A stretch of DNA of 64,000 nt from Methanoregula sp. UBA154 (GCA_002502245.1 DAPW01000022.1:1-64000), one strand, 5' to 3'; shown: positions 35,005 through 44,039, counted from the stretch's first letter. Numbers and translations are program-made. The notes: generated from the sequence alone by a model not told the origin.

Positions 35005-36246
35005 ATGACACCCCTGCCCGCATCCGTTGACACTGATTTTGTCCCTGCTCCCGGAAGCGGGCAGGGCAACGGGCAACCCGTACCCGTATCAGAGGAGATC
35101 CGGGTGGGGGGTGTCACGGTCAGGAAGCTCACCGGTGAATTCTGGACATCCCGCCAGCGGCAGGCCTCCTCTCTCCACGAGATCTCCTATCGTGCCTGTT
35201 TCAAACCCCAACTCCCGCGGTTCTTCATCAACCTCCTGACAAGGAAAGGCGACATCGTGTACGACCCGTTCAGCGGCCGGGGGACAACCGTCATTGAGGC
35301 AGCGCTTCTGGGCCGCGAAATCATTGCCAATGATGTCAACCCGCTCTCGCGGATCATGACAGAGCCCCGTTTTTCCCCCCCTTCGATCCCGGCAGTTGAG
35401 AAACGTCTCGCATCGGTCCCTGCCGGTCGTGACGGGGCAGATATCGACCTGTCCATGTTTTATCATAGGGATACGGAGAGCGAACTCGTATCCCTGCGGA
35501 CCTACCTGCAGAACCGGAAAAAAAGCTGCCGGGATGACATGATCGACCGCTGGATCGAGATGGTGGCTACGAACCGCCTGACCGGCCATTCGAAAGGTTT
35601 CTTCTCGGTCTACACGCTCCCTCCCAACCAGGCCGTGTCACAGAAGAGCCAGCAGCGTATCAACGCAAAACGCAGGCAGGAACCTGAATACCGTGCTACG
35701 CACCGGATCATCCTGAACAAGACAAAGAGCCTGCTGCGCACGGTATCCAATGCGGATATCAAAAACCTGGTGCAGGCCGGTAAAAAAGCCGTCCTGCTGA
35801 CCGGCGACGCCCGGAAAACCCCGCTCATCCGGGATGAATCGGTCCAGCTCACCGTCACATCGCCGCCGTTTCTTGATATCGTGCAGTACCGCCAGGACAA
35901 CTGGCTCCGCTGCTGGTTCAACGGGCTCGAAGCGGATACGGTTGGCAGGGAGATAACCATGGCACGCACGGTCGATGAATGGACGCTGGTTATGGGTGCC
36001 GTCTTCACCGAGCTCTACCGCATCACCCGACCCGGGGGCTTTGTGGCGTTCGAAGTCGGTGAAGTGCGGAAGAAGACGATCCGGCTCGAGGAGCATGTCG
36101 TGCCCCTCGGCCTTGCTGCAGGATTTGCCTGCCCCTCCGTGATCATCAACCAGCAGCACTTCACCAAGACCTCGAACATCTGGGGCGTAGGCAACATGGC
36201 GTCCGGGACCAATACCAACCGCATCGTTGTCTTTAAAAAGCCCTGA
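35005..36246 (+). CDS. DNA amino-methyltransferase (m4C/m6A), orphan
   Basis: A 413-residue SAM-dependent methyltransferase. VYDPFSGRGTTVIEAALLG near residue 88 is the SAM-binding motif I, and TVTSPPFLDIVQYR near 287 is the catalytic SPPF motif IV of N4-cytosine (or N6-adenine) enzymes. Motif I precedes motif IV. The region between (about 130-280) is probably the target-recognition part. No restriction endonuclease gene is adjacent, so it is likely a solitary methylase. It is divergent from the interrupted nitroreductase, 114 bases away. Target sequence unknown. Confidence 0.88.
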   Translation: MTPLPASVDTDFVPAPGSGQGNGQPVPVSEEIRVGGVTVRKLTGEFWTSRQRQASSLHEISYRACFKPQLPRFFINLLTRKGDIVYDPFSGRGTTVIEAALLGREIIANDVNPLSRIMTEPRFSPPSIPAVEKRLASVPAGRDGADIDLSMFYHRDTESELVSLRTYLQNRKKSCRDDMIDRWIEMVATNRLTGHSKGFFSVYTLPPNQAVSQKSQQRINAKRRQEPEYRATHRIILNKTKSLLRTVSNADIKNLVQAGKKAVLLTGDARKTPLIRDESVQLTVTSPPFLDIVQYRQDNWLRCWFNGLEADTVGREITMARTVDEWTLVMGAVFTELYRITRPGGFVAFEVGEVRKKTIRLEEHVVPLGLAAGFACPSVIINQQHFTKTSNIWGVGNMASGTNTNRIVVFKKP

Positions 36247-36320
36247 TTCCCGTCCGGACCGTGTTTTTCCTGAACCCGTAGGAAGTACGCCTTAAGTATC
36301 ACGACAACCTACCCTTACGC

Positions 36321-37985
36321 ATGGTCTCCCGTCTCCGTCGGTATGCGCAGATCATCGACGTGCTGGGCCAGTATGGTTTCCGCATCGGGCTTGAGCGGAT
36401 GTTCCCCGGAAGGGCACGGTTCCGGCTCCCGGCCCGGAAAAAGACAGACAAGGCATCGGAATCTACCGTCTACGAGAGAATACGGCTTGCACTTGAGGAT
36501 CTCGGCCCGACGTTTGTAAAATTCGGGCAGATCCTGAGCACGAGAACGGAACTGCTGCCGCCGGAGCTGATCGACGAGCTCAAGAAACTGCAGGACCGGG
36601 TAAAACCCATTCCCTTCTCTGAAGTCCGGACAATTCTTGAGGAGAACTGCCCCGATATCGACCTCTGGTTCTGCACCATCGAGGAGACTCCGGTCGCATC
36701 GGCGTCGATCGCCCAGGTCCACCGGGCTTTTCTTACCGATGGTACCCCGGTGGCGATCAAGGTCCAGCGCCCCGGTATCGGCGAGATCATCGATACCGAT
36801 ATCAGCATTCTCAGGTCCATGGCAGAACGCCTCGAGGTTGTCATCCCCGAGAGCCGCCTGTACAATCCGACCGGCCTGGTGGACGATTTTGCCCACCAGA
36901 TCGTAAAAGAACTCGATTTCACGAGGGATGCCCGCAACGCAGACCGGATGGCACGCAACTTCCGGTCTGTGCCGGGCATACGCTTCCCGAAGATCTACTG
37001 GGAGTTCACGTCGCCCCGGGTCATGGTCATGGAATTTGTCGAAGGGGTCCGGATCGACGAACCCGAAGCCATCCTGCAGCTGGGTCTTGACCCGCACGAT
37101 ATTGGCGTGCGGGGGTTCCATGCCTACCTCAAGATGATCTTCGAGGACGGGTTCTTCCACGGCGATCCTCACCCGGGCAACCTGCTCGTCACAAAAGAGG
37201 GGGAGATCATCTTCCTGGACTTCGGGATTGTCGGCATCCTGCGGCCGGAGAAACGGCAGCATTTTATTAACCTCCTGTTCGGGCTCGTGAACGATGACAT
37301 CGACCTGCTGCTGCGGTCCCTTGAGGGCTTCGGTATCGTGATTGCAGAAGAGAACCGCGAGCCGCTCCGGGATGACCTGTACATCATGATGCATGACCTC
37401 GGCAGCGGTGACGACGATGTCGGCCAGCTCAACTTCCCCCTCGTCGTCACCGAACTGACCGAATCCATGAGGCGCTACCAGCTCAGGGTGCCGATGAACC
37501 TGGTGCTGCTCTTAAAAGTCTTCATGATGGTGCTCGACATCGGCATCAGGCTCGATCCGAAGTTCAATTTCGGCAGGGAGGTCACCCCGTACCTCACCAA
37601 GCTTGCTGACACCAACACCCTCTCCTCCGGTTACCTCAAGCGGGCATCCACAACGCTTCTTGATTCGGCCGATGCGATCCTCGACATGCCCCGCAACCTC
37701 AACCTGATGCTGCGGCGGTTATCGACCGGGACCTTCAAGCTCGAGATCGTGGACACCGATATCCAGAAACTGCAGATGGCGCTCGACAAGGCGAGCGACA
37801 AGCTCATGATCGGGATGGTCGTTGCTTCGCTCGTGGTGGGGTCTTCGCTTGTGCTGCAGGCAAGCCCCTTCGAGCTGCCGCGGGAGATCGGCTGGATCGC
37901 CATTCTCGGATATACTGCAGCAGTGCTCTGCGGGTTCTACGCGATCTACCACGTGATCTTCCTGAAGTTTCGCATGGGACGATAA
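36321..37985 (+). CDS. UbiB/ABC1/ADCK-family kinase-like protein
   Basis: A 554-residue atypical kinase. The KxGQ motif is KFGQILSTR near residue 73, the alanine-rich loop is VASASIAQVH near 135, and the lysine lies in VAIKVQRPG (about 155). The catalytic loop is HGDPHPGNLL (about 287) and the metal site is FLDFGIVG. Two C-terminal membrane helices are near 500-550. In bacteria and mitochondria these proteins assist ubiquinone synthesis or lipid movement; methanogens lack ubiquinone, so the role here is open. A T-rich tract (37988-38000) ends the gene before a family A repeat. Confidence 0.9.
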   Translation: MVSRLRRYAQIIDVLGQYGFRIGLERMFPGRARFRLPARKKTDKASESTVYERIRLALEDLGPTFVKFGQILSTRTELLPPELIDELKKLQDRVKPIPFSEVRTILEENCPDIDLWFCTIEETPVASASIAQVHRAFLTDGTPVAIKVQRPGIGEIIDTDISILRSMAERLEVVIPESRLYNPTGLVDDFAHQIVKELDFTRDARNADRMARNFRSVPGIRFPKIYWEFTSPRVMVMEFVEGVRIDEPEAILQLGLDPHDIGVRGFHAYLKMIFEDGFFHGDPHPGNLLVTKEGEIIFLDFGIVGILRPEKRQHFINLLFGLVNDDIDLLLRSLEGFGIVIAEENREPLRDDLYIMMHDLGSGDDDVGQLNFPLVVTELTESMRRYQLRVPMNLVLLLKVFMMVLDIGIRLDPKFNFGREVTPYLTKLADTNTLSSGYLKRASTTLLDSADAILDMPRNLNLMLRRLSTGTFKLEIVDTDIQKLQMALDKASDKLMIGMVVASLVVGSSLVLQASPFELPREIGWIAILGYTAAVLCGFYAIYHVIFLKFRMGR

Positions 37986-38003
37986 GGTTTTTTTCTTTTT
38001 ATT

Positions 38004-38335
38004 GCTCTGTAGAAACATGCATGAACCGGCGGTGTTCACAACGGAACAATCAAAATCAAGAAAAGAGATCATAATTTTTACGAGGCCTCCCCGCTTCAGG
38101 GCCCCTCGCGGGGCACGGCGGGGCAGTCCGGTTTTTTTTAGAGACAGCAGTCATTGATCCGCCGCGGGGGCGCCCCGCCGGGGGCGGCGGCAACTATCAT
38201 AATCGGGGGTATGGGGGTCTCAACCCCCATTATTTTGTCTCTAAAGAATTCGATTTTCATAGGAAAACCACTTTCAAAATATGAGATAATCCCCCTTGCG
38301 CCAGTCCTGCCCTCGTCAGGGGCAGGGGCGCATGC
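38004..38335 (+). repeat. Interspersed structured repeat (family A), full-length copy
   Basis: Aligns with 26020-26342 from the GCTCTGTAGAAA start to the GGGGCGCATGC end. It contains the CCCCGC/GCGGGG hairpin, the CCGCCG-type hairpin and the perfect TGGGGGT-CTCA-ACCCCCA stem (38212-38229). It lies 18 bases after the UbiB gene. Most differences fall in loops and linkers, though some sequence blocks are also kept. Bases 38336-38575 after it hold no gene, only a CCTGTT...AACAGG hairpin near 38370. Confidence 0.88.
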
Positions 38336-38575
38336 CCCGGTATGACGTTTATTGAAACGTCCTGTTTTTTGTATAACAGGTTATATAGCACTATCGCAAC
38401 CGGGTCGCCCCAGCGGCGGGGTGAAGTCCCCGGAGCGTCAGGAATCTAAATGATTTCCCATGAAAATTGCATGAAACAATGTGATTTTAGGATTTTATAC
38501 TCTCTCAATTATTTGCGATGAACGCCGCCGCACCTAAAAGGGACGCCCCCGCGGCGGGTCAATAACCGGGAACGT

Positions 38576-39082
38576 TCAATCACGGGTGCAGGCGTCCCTC
38601 ACAACCTGCCATTTCCTCACTTTCTCCGCAAACGTCACCGCAGCATTTGCCGGGCTCGTGGAAGGAAGGGTAACCGATGGAATGCCCGCACCATCCGCAA
38701 AGCGGTGGAAGAGGCGGCCGGCGGTGCTCCCGTTCAGGGCAATGAGCCGGACCGACGGATGTCCCCGGACAAAGCCCCGAATATCATTGGGCACAGGATT
38801 CCGGATCGTGCTGTCGGCGCTGCCTGTCCGGGAACAGGAACCGACAACATCCCAGAGGGCGACTCCCTCTTTTTGGAGACGCATGGAACGCTCAGCATAG
38901 GGCAGTGTTGCCGGGATACCGAAGATGGCCTCCATGACAGCCCAGAAACGGTTCCTCGGGTTCCCGTAATATTCGCTGTGGGCGAGGGAGAGGCCACTGG
39001 GGAAACTCCCGAGGACGAGGACGCAGGGCGCGTTTGCATACAGTGGCCGGAGGCCTCCTCCCGGCGCGGAGGTGCTGCTCAT
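38576..39082 (-). CDS. DNA-deoxyinosine/uracil glycosylase (UDG superfamily)
   Basis: A 168-residue member of the uracil-DNA glycosylase superfamily, of the hypoxanthine-DNA glycosylase/MUG-like kind. Visible are VLGSFPSGLSLAHSEYYGNPRNRFW (about 22, base pocket), LIALNGSTAGRLF (about 115) and LPSTSPANA (about 140, intercalation loop). It excises deaminated bases, most likely deoxyinosine. The open frame extends far upstream, but the ATG at 39082 (MSSTSAPGG) overlaps the preceding stop and fits the family. Paired with a ferredoxin-thioredoxin reductase gene. Confidence 0.88.
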   Translation of the reverse strand: MSSTSAPGGGLRPLYANAPCVLVLGSFPSGLSLAHSEYYGNPRNRFWAVMEAIFGIPATLPYAERSMRLQKEGVALWDVVGSCSRTGSADSTIRNPVPNDIRGFVRGHPSVRLIALNGSTAGRLFHRFADGAGIPSVTLPSTSPANAAVTFAEKVRKWQVVRDACTRD

Positions 39083-39363
39083 AACAATTCTTTGAAAAAA
39101 AGGTTGCAGTGGCAGTTTCCCCGGTCTGCTATCTCGTCCTTGTGATAGACGCAGGGACACTCGATTGCCTTGTCTTTCTCCTCGTCCCCGCTCCGGAGCC
39201 GGCAGGGACAGTAGGGCCGCCCGAACTTTGTCTTGTTCCGGACCAGCCCCCGGATTATGGTGCCGAGCTGCCTGGGGTCCTCGTTGAGGGACCAGCCCTG
39301 CTTCCGGGCATATCCCCTGACCCACTTGAGCATCTCTTCTTCCTCAGAAGGTTCTTCTGCCAT
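39079..39363 (-). CDS. Ferredoxin-thioredoxin reductase, catalytic subunit-like
   Basis: A 94-residue protein with the diagnostic cysteine pattern YCPCRL...ECPCVYH...NCHCNLF (about residues 51-85). These cysteines hold a 4Fe-4S cluster next to a redox disulphide. The enzyme passes electrons from ferredoxin to thioredoxin. Methanogens have such catalytic subunits without the plant-type variable subunit. The acidic N-terminus (MAEEPSEEEE) and the ATG at 39363 are chosen because the long upstream extension is Ser/Arg-rich and not family-like. ATGA overlap with the glycosylase gene. Confidence 0.92.
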   Translation of the reverse strand: MAEEPSEEEEMLKWVRGYARKQGWSLNEDPRQLGTIIRGLVRNKTKFGRPYCPCRLRSGDEEKDKAIECPCVYHKDEIADRGNCHCNLFFKELL

Positions 39364-39457
39364 GGTTGACGTATCCCGTTCCGTACTATATCCTATCCAG
39401 GACATTAGTCTTTGTGGATGAAACCTCTGATCAGGGCTCCTCATCCCCCGCTTCTGT

Positions 39458-40165
39458 TCAGGAACGGGTGATCCGGCGGGCAACGCAGTTGTAGGTGGCC
39501 ATGACATCGCCCTTGTTGAAACGGTACACATCCTTGTCAAGCGACTCCTTCGTCTTCTTGTCCCAGAGGCGCATCGAGTCCATGCTGATCTCATCGCCGA
39601 GGCGGATCGTTTTTTTCTGCCGGCCAAACTCGATCTTGAAGTCCACGAGGAGGATTCCCTCTTTTGCAAGCAGGGAAGAGAGGAGGCGGTTGATCTCAAG
39701 CGAGATCTTCTTGATCCTTTTGAGTTCGGACGGGGTGGTGAGTTTCAGGGAAAGGATCAGGTCGTCGTTGAGCATCGGGTCGTGGCGCGAGTCGTCCTTG
39801 AAATCGATCACGATGACCGGGGGGTCGAGCTCTGTCCCTTCCCTGAACGGATAGTTCCTGACAATGGAACCGGCTGCAACATTCCTGACAATCACTTCGA
39901 GCGGGATCATGGAAAGGGACCGGACTGCCATGCGGCGGTCGTCCAGCATCTGCAGGTAGTGGGTTTTCACGCCGTGCTCTTCGAGATAGTTGAAGAAAAA
40001 GGCAGAGACCCCGGCATTGTAACTTCCCTTGTTTTTCAGCGTGTCCTTTTTTCCGCCATCGAACGCGGTGATGTCATCCCGGAACTCGACGATAAGCGTA
40101 TCTTTGGCATCGGTACGGTACACTGACTTGGCTTTGCCTGCATAGAGAAGTTCTCCCTGTTTCAT
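39458..40165 (-). CDS. purC: SAICAR synthetase (phosphoribosylaminoimidazole-succinocarboxamide synthase)
   Basis: A 235-residue PurC joining aspartate to CAIR in purine synthesis. Visible are LLYAGKAKSVYRTD (ATP loop), DDITAFDGGKKD (about 29), IVRNVAAGSI (about 92), LVDFKIEFGR (about 173) and DEISMDSMRLWD (about 190). The usual length is about 235-240. The start at 40165 overlaps the cofG stop by four bases, so cofG and purC are co-translated. Confidence 0.96.
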   Translation of the reverse strand: MKQGELLYAGKAKSVYRTDAKDTLIVEFRDDITAFDGGKKDTLKNKGSYNAGVSAFFFNYLEEHGVKTHYLQMLDDRRMAVRSLSMIPLEVIVRNVAAGSIVRNYPFREGTELDPPVIVIDFKDDSRHDPMLNDDLILSLKLTTPSELKRIKKISLEINRLLSSLLAKEGILLVDFKIEFGRQKKTIRLGDEISMDSMRLWDKKTKESLDKDVYRFNKGDVMATYNCVARRITRS

Positions 40166-41148
40166 GGTCCGCTCCTTCCATACACTGTTTGTGCGAGCCG
40201 GTTTATTAGGGGTTCTAATCCGGGGTCGTACCACCTCTTCTCAATATACTGCGGGTAGATGCAGAGCCGCTCGCGAAGCGCCCGTGCGCCGGCCAGTTTT
40301 CTGAGTTCCTCGACTGCCGGCCACGGGTGTTCCGGATTGACATAGTCGATGGTGAGCGGCGAGACCCCGCCGAGGTCATCGACACCGCACCCGATAAGCG
40401 AGGATGCATCGACGAGATTTGGCGGGATCTGGATGGCGATACCCGCCGGAAGGATATCACGCGCCATCCGGATTGTCACGCAGATCTCCTCAGTCCCCGG
40501 CACCGGGAAGGCTGCCATCGGAGTACCGGGCTTGGGGCAGAAGTTCTGGATAATGATCTCCTGGATATGCCCGTAGCGCCGGTGAATATCCCGTATCGCA
40601 AGGAGGGAGTCCTCCCGGTCTGCCATGGTCTCCCCGATGCCGAGTAACAGCCCGGTGGTAAACGGGATCTTCAGTTTTCCGGCATCCTCGATCATCGCAA
40701 GCCGGACTTCCGGTTCCTTCCCTTTTGAGCCGCGGTGTGCCGGTACCCGGGCGGTGGTTTCGAGCATCAGCCCCATGCTTGCATTCACCGTACGCAGGCG
40801 TTCCATCTCCTCAAAAGACAGGATGCCGGCGTTCGTGTGGGGGAGGATCCCGTATCCAATGCTTTTCTGACACATAGCCTCGCAGTAATCGAGGATTGTC
40901 GGGTACCCGGCCGCCCGGATCAGCGCTGAAAATCCCGGCTCCTCTTCCGGCCGCTCGCCAAACGTAAAGAGGGCCTCGGTACATCCCAGTGCCGCACCAT
41001 TCGCGAGCGTCCGTTCAACCTCCGCCGGGGCCATCAGGCAGCCTGCCTGAACCGGGGTCCGGAAACAACAGTACCCGCACCGGTTCCGGCAGACCGTGGT
41101 GAGCGGGAGAAACACGTTCTTTGAGAAGGTAATGGCCCGGTCCTGCAT
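40162..41148 (-). CDS. cofG: FO synthase subunit CofG
   Basis: A 328-residue radical SAM enzyme that, with CofH, makes the deazaflavin FO of coenzyme F420. The radical SAM cluster is CRNRCGYCCF near residue 20. Other conserved segments are FTFGERPEE (about 65), SIGYGILPHTNAG (about 95), GLMLETTA (about 120), TGLLLGIGE (about 165) and IIQNFCPKPGT (about 200). A longer open frame runs upstream, but ATG 41148 (MQDRAITFSKNVF) matches the family N-terminus. cofH is not in the window. Confidence 0.95.
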   Translation of the reverse strand: MQDRAITFSKNVFLPLTTVCRNRCGYCCFRTPVQAGCLMAPAEVERTLANGAALGCTEALFTFGERPEEEPGFSALIRAAGYPTILDYCEAMCQKSIGYGILPHTNAGILSFEEMERLRTVNASMGLMLETTARVPAHRGSKGKEPEVRLAMIEDAGKLKIPFTTGLLLGIGETMADREDSLLAIRDIHRRYGHIQEIIIQNFCPKPGTPMAAFPVPGTEEICVTIRMARDILPAGIAIQIPPNLVDASSLIGCGVDDLGGVSPLTIDYVNPEHPWPAVEELRKLAGARALRERLCIYPQYIEKRWYDPGLEPLINRLAQTVYGRSGP

Positions 41149-41289
41149 GAGAAGAGATGATCGTCTTTTCTCTTGAATGTTGACTTTGGATCTCACCGGC
41201 ACCACCGTACGTTCAAACGGTAACTCTAATGTAGCAGGCAGGAGAAAGTTCTGGCTACCGGGAGCGGACAACATGCGTGCGGAGGGAGA

Positions 41290-42060
41290 ATGTCGCAAGA
41301 GGAACGCGGACAGGACGTAAAAACAGGTGAGCCCTGCAGTGCGGGCGGGCAGGGGGCGGATGATAAAAAGACCATTGCCGAGCTGACGGAAAAGGTCGCG
41401 TTTCTGCAGAAGAAGCTGCAGATCGTCGGCAGTGCCACCCGCCATGATGTCCTGAACCAGATGACCGCCATTGTCGGGTATAACGAGCTGCTCAGGATGA
41501 TGGTGGAGGATCCAAAATTCAGGGATTTTCTCGAGAAGGAGAGGATCTCCCTCAACAAGATACGGCGCCAGTTGCAGTTCGCAAAGGACTATCAGAATAT
41601 CGCGCTCAATCCCCCCCGCTGGCAGAACCTCAGGAGCCTTGCGAACCGAGTCAGCGAGAACTTCGATGTAAAAAAGGTCAGGATTATACCGGATACCGGG
41701 ATGGCGTCCGTGCTCGCAGATCCGCTCTTCGAACGGGTCTTTTACCACCTGTTCGACAATGCCCTGCGCTACGGGGAGACGGTGACCGAGACACGGATAT
41801 CCCTGCAGACGAGCGGTTCTTTTGGGCTTCTTCTCGTGGAAAATAACGGGGTACATATTCCTCCCACCGAGAAGAACAAGATCTTTGAACGCGGTTATGG
41901 CAAAGGAACCGGCTCGGGGCTCTTCCTTGCCCGGGAGATCCTCGCGGTTACGGGTATGACCATCACCGAGACCGGGGGAGTGGGAACGGGGGTACGGTTC
42001 GAGATTACCCTGCCCCCCGGATCCTTCCGCATGGACGGTGGGGATCTGCCGGTCCCGTGA
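41290..42060 (+). CDS. Small soluble sensor histidine kinase
   Basis: A 256-residue kinase without membrane helices. A coiled-coil stretch (about residues 25-48) leads to an H-box with HDVLNQMTAIVGYNELL (about 54). The HATPase domain follows (N-box FYHLFDNALRYGE near 155, G1-like VENNG near 185, GYGKGTGSGLFLAREI near 205). It resembles the catalytic ends of methanogen PAS kinases but lacks a sensor domain, so input must come from a partner. GGAGGGAGA precedes the ATG. Divergent from cofG by 141 bases. Confidence 0.85.
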   Translation: MSQEERGQDVKTGEPCSAGGQGADDKKTIAELTEKVAFLQKKLQIVGSATRHDVLNQMTAIVGYNELLRMMVEDPKFRDFLEKERISLNKIRRQLQFAKDYQNIALNPPRWQNLRSLANRVSENFDVKKVRIIPDTGMASVLADPLFERVFYHLFDNALRYGETVTETRISLQTSGSFGLLLVENNGVHIPPTEKNKIFERGYGKGTGSGLFLAREILAVTGMTITETGGVGTGVRFEITLPPGSFRMDGGDLPVP

Positions 42061-42157
42061 TGTATTCCCCGCTCATGTTGGGAATACCTCTTTTCAGGAA
42101 GGTCCTGACCCGAAGGATTTTGGATAATTATAGGTGAATATTATCCAGGATATTCTC

Positions 42158-43189
42158 ATGCGGACACGATACACCCTGCGACCGGGGTTGGCTGCTGTTG
42201 TCATTATTCTCTTCCTTGTAGCAACAGCCGGATGTGTTGGCCCGAAGACCAACGAACCTGCTGCATCACCGGTGCCGGCACCAGAGCCCGTTCCAGTGAC
42301 TCCCCCCCACCACTCGATCCCGCTTTATTCCTTCTCCCTGTATGCAATGCAGAAAAACCTTGCAGGGGGGATTAACCTCTCACTGCCCACGTACCTGCCG
42401 GACGGTTTTTTCTTCTTTACCGGATCACTCGTCGATTCGTTCTCGGATAGTCCGGCAGATAACCGGCACTATTCGTTTACCTACCACCGCGGCCAGGACG
42501 AGTGGGTGACCCTGAGCGAGCAGTCCCGGAATTCCACGACCTGCCCGGACGGGCCGGAATACCGGCTGGCAGAGCTGGGAAAGACACTGATGCAGAGGCC
42601 CGGGAGCAGCGAGCTGAGCTGGGGACGCGACGGATGGTGCTTTACCCTCTCGAGCATGCTGTCCCGGGAGGAGATGGAAAAAATTGCCGCATCGGTTGAG
42701 CCGGCACCTTACCGTGAAGGTGTTATGCCGCCCTATGAATACCAGCCGCCGGCACACCCGCTGGTCCGGCAGTATCATGTTAACCGCAGTATCGTGGCGA
42801 GTGAGACAACTATCACTTTTGAGTCCCTCCAGTGCACACCGGATGGCTGTACCGCGATATTCGGCCTCAGCGGAGCTTCATTGCCTCCCGATTCTCTATC
42901 CCCGGTCGTTAGCCCGATGCCGACCCTGCCCCCGGCCAATCCCGATCTCCATGCAGAATGGCGGGTCGATGGTGGGCGGCCTCTCCTGACAATGCCGGGC
43001 GGGTCCATCACCTTCAATACCACCTTCGTCAGTTGGAAGATTGAACCCCTGCCGGAAGATTCCCGCGAACTCTCGGTGAATATTTCACGGGTACGGGGTA
43101 TCTCCGGGCCCTGGGTGATCGTCATCCCCCTCGAACCGGCAGCGACCCGGACAGATCCGGCCACGTCGGGCCAGGGAGTCTCGTCATGA
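42158..43189 (+). CDS. Secreted lipoprotein of unknown function
   Basis: A 343-residue protein with a lipoprotein signal: a positively charged start (MRTRYTLRPG), a hydrophobic core and lipobox VATAGC near residue 24. A Pro/Ala-rich linker follows. The rest is predicted extracellular, with DUF4367-like features (LPTYLPDGFFFFTGSL, SSMLSREEMEKIAASVEPAPY) in the middle and a C-terminal beta domain. An upstream GTG at 42134 is possible, but the AGGA seven bases before ATG 42158 favours the shorter form. It overlaps the next gene by four bases. Confidence 0.8.
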   Translation: MRTRYTLRPGLAAVVIILFLVATAGCVGPKTNEPAASPVPAPEPVPVTPPHHSIPLYSFSLYAMQKNLAGGINLSLPTYLPDGFFFFTGSLVDSFSDSPADNRHYSFTYHRGQDEWVTLSEQSRNSTTCPDGPEYRLAELGKTLMQRPGSSELSWGRDGWCFTLSSMLSREEMEKIAASVEPAPYREGVMPPYEYQPPAHPLVRQYHVNRSIVASETTITFESLQCTPDGCTAIFGLSGASLPPDSLSPVVSPMPTLPPANPDLHAEWRVDGGRPLLTMPGGSITFNTTFVSWKIEPLPEDSRELSVNISRVRGISGPWVIVIPLEPAATRTDPATSGQGVSS

Positions 43190-43743
43190 GGGAGATTGTC
43201 CGTCAGGGAATCCATCTCTGTTTCGGCACTGGTATCGCGATGATGGTCCTTTTTCTGGACCATGCCGCGGCTGTCGCAGTCCTTGCGCTCGGGCTCCTGA
43301 TCGGGGTAGTCCTCGTTGACCTCATCCTTCGCGGGTATACGATCCCGGGCCTGTCCCCGCTGGTGCAGTACGGTGACCGCTGCGATCCCCTGCCGGGGAA
43401 AGGGGCGTTCTTCTTCGGCGTGAGCGCCCTTGCCTGCACCATCCTGTTTCCGGTATCCCTGATCGTGCCGGCGCTTGTCGCTCTCGCGGTCCTCGACAGC
43501 GTTACTACGCTTGCCGGTATACGCTTTGGCAGGCACCGCATTTACAACGGGAAGTCCTGGGAAGGAACACTCTCCGGCATAGCTGTAACCATACTGTCCC
43601 TCCTCCCGTTCCTCACCCTTCCCGGTGCACTGGCGGTATCTGTTATTGCAGGGATCATCGAACTCATCTCGCCCGTTGATGACAACCTCGTGATACCCGT
43701 TGGCGTCTGCCTGCTCCTCACGCTGGTGCCGGCACTGGTGTGA
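43186..43743 (+). CDS. Dolichol/phytol-kinase-like CTP-dependent membrane kinase (SEC59 family)
   Basis: A 185-residue polytopic protein with about six helices. The segments GKGAFFFGVSALACTILFP (about 65), LDSVTTLAGIRFGRHRI (about 103) and KSWEGTLSG (about 122) match the SEC59/VTE5/DGK1 group. Its members phosphorylate dolichol, phytol or diacylglycerol with CTP. In a methanogen the likely substrate is a polyprenol or archaeal lipid alcohol, which is inference. Its ATG overlaps the lipoprotein stop, so the pair is co-translated. Confidence 0.85.
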   Translation: MREIVRQGIHLCFGTGIAMMVLFLDHAAAVAVLALGLLIGVVLVDLILRGYTIPGLSPLVQYGDRCDPLPGKGAFFFGVSALACTILFPVSLIVPALVALAVLDSVTTLAGIRFGRHRIYNGKSWEGTLSGIAVTILSLLPFLTLPGALAVSVIAGIIELISPVDDNLVIPVGVCLLLTLVPALV

Positions 43744-43920
43744 AGAGTACCGGTTACGGTGGAAAGGAACATTGTGGTTCGAGAACCCCGGAACAGCGCT
43801 GCCGCTCCCGGGGGCTTCGGTATTTTCGCCCCTTCGCCCCCGCCGCCGGGTATCCCCCGAACGGCAGCCCCTCAGAAGATACGCGGGAAAACGCCAGAAT
43901 AACGGTTTTTAACGGGCGAA

Positions 43921-43992
43921 CCTATAAAAAAATGAACGGGGATAAAGGAAGCACCCGTGGCTGCCCCCCCTCTTTTGGGGAGCTGGGGGGCA
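43921..43992 (+). other. TATA-like element followed by a strong G/C hairpin, no gene
   Basis: In the 296-base gap between the SEC59-like gene and the GyrI-like gene, CCTATAAAAAAATG (43921-43934) resembles a strong TATA box on the plus strand. Some 30 bases later comes a perfect 8-bp stem TGCCCCCC/GGGGGGCA (43962-43969 with 43985-43992). The downstream gene is on the other strand, so this could start a small RNA. A 28-codon frame from 43933 overlaps it, but its ATG is too close to the TATA. Function not established. Confidence 0.3.
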
Positions 43993-44039
43993 CCCCCCGG
44001 AAATTATTGAGAGTCTGAACGGTTCACCGGCAAGGACAA

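Noticed and set aside
38336..38575. Possible CRISPR or tandem repeats in the non-coding gap
   Set aside because: No regularly spaced repeat units were found here or elsewhere in the window.
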